This document shows, piece by piece, positions 57,641-64,000 of a stretch of 64,000 bases of DNA (positions are counted from its first letter, which is position 1; each line of letters starts with the position of its first letter). This DNA comes from Theobroma cacao (Eukaryota; Streptophyta; Magnoliopsida; Malvales; Malvaceae), in assembly GCF_000208745.1 (NCBI RefSeq), contig NC_030856.1:1347659-1411658 (forward strand), given 5' to 3'. The notes beneath the pieces were generated by a model. The model was given only the letters and a program-made list of their open reading frames with translations, did no database searches and was not told where the DNA came from. The position numbers and the translations under genes are program-made.

Positions 57641-58665
57641 ACCTTGATGTGACCTTCGGCTTGAATACAAAACGTAACAATGTCATTCACACTTAATTAA
57701 CCTCGACTTTGTTTTTTAATTTTGACACTTCCTGGCTGTCTTATCTGCTTGTCCTACAAGTTTTTATTTTTTCTTCTCTAGATTTTGACACGCTTTCTCT
57801 AGAAGATTTCGGCATGTGAAATATCCTCTCTTCTTTTTTTCCCTCTGTCCTTTCCTTTTTTTTTTTTTTCTTTCAAGAGCGTTGAAAGAATCCCCAACTT
57901 GGGTCCTAATTTCTACGCACTTATCTAGACTAGAGCTCACCACAAGATTGTCAAATGCTTGGTCTTAACTTTAGTTAAAGAGTATGCTTTATCTCATATT
58001 AAATTATCTTGCAAATTAATCTTTGTAGGTAAGAAAGGCTGGGAACTTCAATGTCAGATGATTTTATTAGGTTAGAGAATGGACAAACATATATGTACAA
58101 ATATGACTTGGAGAGAAGAAGAGGAAAAGAGAGATTACTAAAATTAGTTGATCATTTTTAAGGAAACCTCATATTATACACGTTGTAAATACTTTCGAAA
58201 ATGATTTTTGAAAATTTTGATTTTTAAAGCATTAGTTATTGCAATCTGATTTTAGAGGCATTTTATGATTTGTGAACATGTGTTTCTATCATAAAACTTG
58301 TTGCATATTAGAAGATTATATGTGTCTTTATCTTTTATATTTTAGTTGCACATTTTATATGCTACTATATGATTTAAGATTGCAATCATATAGTATACAA
58401 TTGTACTTTAAATTTGCTATTGAATCCTATAAGTAAGTGCATCCATATTTTTTCATACATTAGCTAAGATTGCATATTTTTCACCTATAGTTGTAATTTT
58501 TGTTGCAGTCAAAGGTCAAAAATGTTGTAGTGAAAGTAAATTTTGTACCACCATAACAACAATTATAGCATATGATATGAGATAATAAAGAAAATAGGTG
58601 GCAAACTACTAAAAAAATTAGGGATGTAAAAAGGTTATCATTATACGAGTATTCGTGGGTATACA
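57641..58665. other. Intergenic, AT-rich, no gene seen
   Basis: Long T-rich and A-rich stretches, with a T run at 57859-57869. Nothing supported. Confidence 0.5.
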
Positions 58666-58820
58666 ACTTGATAACATAGGGTTAGTGTACCCTATATTAG
58701 GTTATGGACCGGATTAAGGTGGGGCTTTTAAAATTTGACATGGGTTCGATTTATCCAACCCGATAACATAAGGTTAGAGTACTTTATATTCGATTATGGT
58801 AAGATTAAGGTAAGGCTTTT
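58666..58820 (+). repeat. Short tandem duplication, about 92-bp period
   Basis: Copy one (58666-58730) and copy two (58758-58820) share GATAACATA.GGTTAG, TATGG and GATTAAGGT..GGCTTTT. Copies differ at several positions. Confidence 0.7.
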
Positions 58821-58909
58821 TAAAACACGAATTCAAATTAGGATATCCTAAACCTGAACTCAAATATAATGTTTCAAAAATTTTGGATTTTGTCGATATG
58901 TCATTATGG

Positions 58910-59060
58910 ATAATAAAAAGGCATGATGACATGGTCATGTAGTATTTTTATTTTCTACATCAAAATCACGTGGATATAAAATGACAAATAATATTTTGAT
59001 TGATTACAATTAATCATAAGATTTTATTTAATCTAAAAAAAAAAAAAGAGAAACTTAATT
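58910..59060 (+). repeat. Dispersed non-coding repeat, copy 2
   Basis: Same family as 31640-31870: GATGACATGGTCATGTAGTA, TTTTTATTTTC and GATATAAAATGACAAATAAT are shared in order. Confidence 0.6.
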
Positions 59061-59145
59061 TAACGTAATAGAAGAATACAAACTTATTTAAATATTCGTT
59101 AATAACTCAAAGATTTTTTGAGCATTATGCCTTTTTTTAGAAGCA

Positions 59146-59483
59146 TAGATGATAGATCTGAGTTCAACCGAGCTCTTTTGAGATTAATTTTAAATTTAAA
59201 ACAATGTAAGTTGAAATGTTATTTTTTAAAAATAATATTATAAATTTGTTAAATTTTTGTGGGCTAACATTCTATTTGTGCCAATAACTTCCATCAACAG
59301 TTGATGATAGATCTGAGTTCAACCAAGCTCTTTTGAGATTAATTTTAAATTTAAAATATTCTATGTTGTAGTGTTATTAATTTTTTAATAAAATATTATA
59401 AATTTTATTAAATTTTTGACATCGTGGGCTAACATTCTACGTGTGCAAATATGCATGCAACTGCCGACTTTGGTAACGTTGGG
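59146..59483. repeat. Repeat unit P, copies 2 and 3 in tandem
   Basis: Two copies at 59146-59280 and 59301-59483 share GATGATAGATCTGAGTTCAA with each other. The second ends in GACATCGTGGGCTAAC and GTGCAAATATGCATGC, as in copy 1 at 55361-55542. Confidence 0.7.
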
Positions 59484-59698
59484 TGGCATTTTTGAAATAA
59501 AGTTGAGTATGAAAGGCAAACATTGTAGTCCCCGTATGGAACTAGTAATCACGTTGGAAACCTGGGGTTTTGACAAATTTGGGTGGCATTATTGAAATAG
59601 TGATAAAGTCTGAAAGGAAAACAGTGAGAGCAATTAGCCGCTTAGATGGGGACTCTGGGTGGTATTACCGAAATAAAGTAGAGTATGAAAGGCAATCA
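59481..59698 (+). repeat. Three-copy 42-bp motif
   Basis: Copies at 59481-59522, 59581-59622 and 59657-59698 read GGGTGGCATT...GAAATAA.G and (AG)TATGAAAGGCAA or near variants. Spacing is uneven (100 and 76 bp). No coding role recognised. Confidence 0.65.
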
Positions 59699-59877
59699 TT
59701 TTGTGCCAAATGCAACGTCATCGAGTTAAGCGAACCCCAATACCTAACTTGAAAGGAACAGCGGAGAACCTTATTCCACTGGTCAAGCGAATTTTGTATC
59801 AAGCATTGCCATGGCAGAGTCAAGGTCGGTGGTAAGAGGTAGTGACGGTGTCACCTTTCGTTTTTTTAATTTTTTTA

Positions 59878-59922
59878 TTACTATATATATAAAATTTGAT
59901 ATATATATATATATATATAATA
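59878..59922. repeat. (TA)n microsatellite pair
   Basis: Two TA runs at about 59883-59891 and 59900-59920. Confidence 0.75.
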
Positions 59923-61149
59923 TGATACTTTTCTATTTACATTTTAATTACTTTTCATATAAAATTTTAAATTCGCTACTGTTAACTATCTAACTCAACC
60001 AATCTTTTCTTTTGAATACAGTTTCAGCAGTAGCCATGCATTGGTACTAATTCTATATTGTACACCTTGTTATGGAACTCAAACCAACATAAATGGTGCA
60101 TATCGGAATAATATGGTCATTAATGAGCAGAAGAAGCCATTAATGGTATTGTGATGAAGCTCACACTGGAGGGCAAATTCTACAGTAAGCTCTCTCTCTC
60201 TGTCAATTATAATATCAGCCATTGATATATAGATATATTATAACCAACAAAAAAAGCTGGACCTCAGGTAAAGTTAGACTGTTAAGTATTTTAATCAGGT
60301 TAATTAACATGGACCCCACAGTAAGCGGCTCGCAACTTATTTGTCCACCACTTAGTTAGGGATAGAAATCTCTTGTACCCTCATTGTGCCCACATTTGGT
60401 GCACCAATGGTCAAAAGGTCGACATCTTTCTTGCAACAACTCCTCGTAAAAATATCCCTTGTCCACAGGCGTAGACTCTTCTTTTCCCACTATGCAAAGG
60501 GGTCAGAGTTTACCACATTGAGGATAGAGAGACAGAAAAGATGTTGAAGAAGGAGAGGAGATGCACAAAGGCCCATGTGCACTCACTCTAACAGTATCAA
60601 AAATCATATAAAGTAAAAACAAAAAAAACCCAATGACAAAGAGAGGGGTCCTAATTTCGAATAGAAGCCTGCTGTCCCGAATGGACTCAGAAATTTTTAT
60701 GAATAATGTCATTAAGATGATATTAAGATGGATAGTCTTTGTACAGGTAGCTGCTTCTCTCACGTGCACGCCTGGCATTTGGACCCTAGGCATCTTTTCG
60801 GTTCAAAGTTTTTGCTTTCGTTTTCGGGATAGTTGGCTGTGGATAATAATTGTTACGGCTCTACTTGGATTTCTGTGTTGGGACTCAGACTGTCACAATC
60901 AAAAGCGTGTTTGGCTGTAGTCGGCTCAGCTTTTACCAGCTGATGAATGTCAAACGGCTTCCGCTATGCCCACATTATTTGCTTTTGCTGTGTAGCGCTA
61001 TATGACCAGAGTGGGGGCTTGTTGGAATTTTTTGTCTTCATCCACATTTACATTGCATGACCTTTTTCCAAAAAAATGCTTTTTGTAACTGAAATATTTA
61101 CCAATATTTTATATGCCAAGACAATTAACATTAAATGCCTATAACACCA
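59923..61149. other. Intergenic with relics of the 56-57 kb region
   Basis: 60430-60625 and 60870-60965 resemble segments at 57440-57625 and 56560-56650, in the opposite order. No intact gene. Confidence 0.4.
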
Positions 61150-61560
61150 ACCGCTCTAAACTGAATTAAAAAAATTAACAATCCCCAACTCAACGCAAGG
61201 ACATCACACTAGATTATAATAGATCAAGGTATTTAAAGAGTTCTACCTTTAACAAAGGGTGTTCTTCACGGAATTCATAGCTAAAAGAACCTAATGAACA
61301 AACCAGCAATATATTATTCAGAGTTTTATGACAACTTCTTTATAAACACCTTCAAATCAGGTCTTTGCCAAACTTAGAATTAAGATATATAGTATCAAGA
61401 TAGGTTTTAGACATCCGAAGACACTATGCATAATATTGGGCCTTTAAGTTGGGTTTTTGAGTTCAATTGGGCTTGATGGGAACAAGTAATTGGGCTTCCA
61501 ATGTTGGGTGTTAATGGGCCCATTTGACCTAAATTATCCCAAATTTTGGTAGACTTCAAA
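61150..61560. repeat. FtsZ1 upstream-derived fragment, copy B1
   Basis: Resembles the distal part of the 54059-55100 unit: TTTAAAGAGTT, GTTTTATGACAA and GGGCCTTTAA.TTGGGTTTTTGAG occur in order. Confidence 0.6.
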
Positions 61561-61939
61561 GCGGTTATGACAAATAATTGAATAATTATATATCACAACA
61601 AATAGAGGGAAATTCTACAGTAAGGTAATCTTACTTTAAACTCGCAGTACAAATAAATGTCAGACGTTCAGCCAGCTGAAATTCGTTATCATCGAATGGT
61701 TTTTACACAAGAACTTAATCAAATACACTGAAACTTGAATGGACACGTTTGATGAAAAGACAAAAAAATTCTTTATTTTTATTATTAATTAATACCTGCT
61801 CAGTTTGCATAAAATGAAAAATAAATATTTTATTGAAAATTAGACTTTCTTGTTAAACCTATCAATTCCGATTTTCATGGATACATGTTTTCTGAAAATC
61901 GTTGAAAGTTACATTTTTCAACTAGAAAAAATAAATTAC

Positions 61940-62340
61940 GTACACAACTAACATGAGAAAATGTCGAATCATCTTTGTCGAATAAGAATTATTGGACAAT
62001 TATTAAATCTACAAAAATAGTAATCATCAAAATTCTCATAAAATTAGCAACGTAATTTATAACAAATCAAAGGTATTTAAAAGAGTTTCGCATTTTATAA
62101 AGTGTGTTATCCACTGAATTTATAGTTAAAATAACCTAAGGAAATATATTATTTAGAGTTTATAATAACAAGTTCTTTATAAACACCTTTTAAAGTAAGG
62201 TCTATGTATAATTAGAATTTAAACATATGCCATGAGGACAGATTGTGGATGTATCAAGGCACTATGCAAAATGTTGGACCTTTAAATTGGTTTTTTGGGT
62301 CTAATTTGGCCCAAATCTGTTTAATTGGCCTTTTGTTAGC
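61940..62340. repeat. FtsZ1 upstream-derived fragment, copy B2
   Basis: Shares ATTAAATCTAC, AAGTTCTTTATAAACACCTT and GGACCTTTAAATTGG with the unit at 54640-55020. More diverged than copy C. Confidence 0.6.
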
Positions 62341-63030
62341 GGTCTCTTAGGTTTTAGCAACGAAACAGTTAAAACCACAACGGTTTTTCATTCCTTCTGG
62401 ACAATTTTTAATCTTTTTTGCCAATGTTTTTCTTGTTTTTTTTTTCTTTAATTTTCAAAAGTGGATGATTACATTTAAATTGGAATTAATTTAAAAATAA
62501 TGATTTAGGATTTAGGGTTTAGGGTTGCAAATGCTTGCAAAAGTTTGATTTTGCATGGTAATGGTAACCAAAGATATCACAATTCTGAATCCGATATGAG
62601 AAGATACCAAATTGTTTATGTTGAATAAAGATTTATTCAACAATCATTAAATCTACAATCATAACAATTATTGAATTTTTACAAATTAATAGCATAATGT
62701 ATATCAGATCAAGATAGTTAAAGAGTTTAGTATCTAACAACATGTCCTATTCAGTGAATTTGTAGGTAAAAAAACCTAATGCACAAGTTCATACAATATA
62801 TTATTGATAGTTTTATGACAAAGTTCTTTATAAACACCTTAAAATTAGATCTTTGCCAAAATGAGAATTAAAATATATACTATGAGGACAGGGTGTGGAA
62901 ATATGGACACACTTTGCCAAAATATTGGGCCTTTAAATTGGGTTTTTGAGTCTAATTTGACCCAAATTAGATTGTGGAAAACAAATAAATGGGGTTTGAA
63001 TGTTGGGTCTTAGTTGGCTAGTATGGGCTA
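62341..63030. repeat. FtsZ1 upstream-derived fragment, copy C
   Basis: Contains GCGGTCTCTTAGGTTTTAGCAA, GATTTAGGGTTTAGGGTTG and ATGGTAATGGTAACC, the same order as 54375-54640. It continues through GATAGTTTTATGACAAAG and GGGCCTTTAAATTGGG. It abuts the next unit directly. Confidence 0.75.
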
Positions 63031-63041
63031 AATAAATAAAT

Positions 63042-63760
63042 GACGCCTCAAGCAGCTTCTTTTCAAGGGCTTTTTTGGAAGAAAAGCACGGCCTTGAAGA
63101 CAACAATGAAGGAGAAGATGCTGTTGATGGTAAGTCCTTGGGGTTTGTCACTTGAAGTTTCACCATTTTTTACCAAAAATATTTCAAAAAAAGAAATGTT
63201 CTTTCTTGCAAATGAAATTCCTGGGGATTTGAATGGGGAGAAGGAAAGAGAGAAAAAAAGGGCTTTAGGGTTTTAGAGAGATTTTCAGTAACAGTTCATT
63301 TTCATCACACCCCGACTTGAAGATTAGATGTGACTCTTGGTAGCGGCCTCTCAGGTTTCAGCAAGGATACAGTTAAAACGACGTCGGTTCCTCTTTCTTT
63401 CTTGATATTCTTTTCCTCTTTTTATCCTTTTTTTTCCAAGGATTTTTTTGTTTATTTTTTTCTCTGTTTTTCAAAAGTGAGTGATTACTTTTAAAATTGA
63501 AATTTAATTTAAAAATAATGTCCTATTCAATAAAATTCGTAGCTAAAACACCTAATTAACAAGTTATTCATAGTTTTATGACAAAGTTCTTTATAAAACC
63601 TTAAAATTAAATCTTTGCCAAAATTTGAATTTAAATATATACCAATGACGTCAGGGTGTGGAATTATGGAGATATTATGCTTAAATTTTGGGCCTTTAAA
63701 TTGGGTTTTTAAGTCTAATTTGACCCAAATTAGGTTGTCGAAAATAAGTAAATGGCATGG
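63042..63760. repeat. FtsZ1 5' unit, duplicate D with exon 1 fragment
   Basis: Runs parallel to 54055-54540 (exon 1 start, leader, upstream), then jumps to text matching 54790-55040, so an internal segment is missing. Conserved pieces include AAAACGACGTCGGTTCCTCT and GGTTTTAGAGAGA. Confidence 0.8.
63046..63166 (-). pseudogene. FtsZ1 exon 1 fragment
   Basis: Minus-strand ATG at 63166 encodes MVKLQVTNPKDLPST, clearly related to the transit-peptide start of FtsZ1 ([15 protein letters not shown]). Similarity ends near 63046, and the GTPase part is absent. It cannot make FtsZ. Its leader and proximal upstream DNA are retained. Confidence 0.8.
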
Positions 63761-63844
63761 ATAATTTCTTTTTAGGTATAATATTTTAAAAAAATTTAAG
63801 TTATTCAATAAATTTTAAATAAATTTTTATTCTTTTATTGCGTT

Positions 63845-64000
63845 CAATGAAATCTATTTACTTTTATTTTGAATTAAATAAATTTTTATATTTTTATTTT
63901 CAGTCAAATAAACTTTTATAACTAATGGTTAAATTAATCAAAATATCATTTATTATTTTTAATGTCACATGACACTGACATGGCATGCTGATATGTTATA
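63845..64000 (-). repeat. Dispersed non-coding repeat, copy 3 (inverted, cut by window end)
   Basis: The reverse complement contains GCCATGTCAGTGTCATGTGA, AATGATATTTTGATTAATT and AAGTTTATTTGAC, matching the order in copies at 31640 and 58910. Confidence 0.5.

Overview
This is a plant nuclear window, almost certainly a eudicot. Genes carry many short AT-rich introns, intergenic DNA is strongly AT-rich, and the proteins are plant-specific families (EDM2, plastid FtsZ1, SYP5, wax synthase, NHX). Malvaceae or another rosid is a guess from overall protein feel, not something the sequence proves. One ambiguous base (27006) indicates a draft assembly.

Layout. 1-2194 (+): 3' part of a vacuolar Na+(K+)/H+ antiporter (NHX), cut by the window edge. 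2801-3206 (-): a DIR1-like lipid-transfer protein, convergent with NHX. 3207-6711: AT-rich intergenic DNA with a 65-bp tandem repeat, then the fimbrin promoter with a palindromic G-box. 6712-11877 (+): an actin-bundling fimbrin, 14 exons. 13395-20745 (+): an EDM2-like chromatin regulator, 17 exons, with a 15-residue repeat near its C-terminus. 21338-31132 (+): four single-exon wax synthase (MBOAT) paralogues in tandem; the fourth is frameshifted and is separated from the third by 4 kb holding an inverted minisatellite inside a possible Mutator-like element. 34049-39678 (+): DNA topoisomerase I, 15 exons. 40568-41851 (+): an F-box protein, followed by an F-box remnant on the minus strand. 45219-46964 (+): SYP51/52-type Qc-SNARE. 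47884-51362 (+): TAF6. 51855-54178 (-): plastid division protein FtsZ1, convergent with TAF6. 54179-64000: repeat-rich DNA with a short B3-like gene and several partial duplicates of the FtsZ1 5' end and upstream region.

The genes do not form an operon or pathway. They are mostly ordinary housekeeping genes (actin bundling, topoisomerase, SNARE, TFIID, plastid division) around one lineage-specific tandem array for wax ester synthesis. Exon coordinates were read by eye from splice motifs and frame continuity. For each multi-exon gene the summed exon length is a whole number of codons.

Most notable: three GC-AG introns (NHX, SYP5, FtsZ1) that frame continuity appears to require; the wax synthase array with a one-base frameshift in copy four; an orientation-switching minisatellite; repeated fragments of the FtsZ1 5' region; and a two-codon terminal exon in the DIR1-like gene. 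I found no convincing new biological system.
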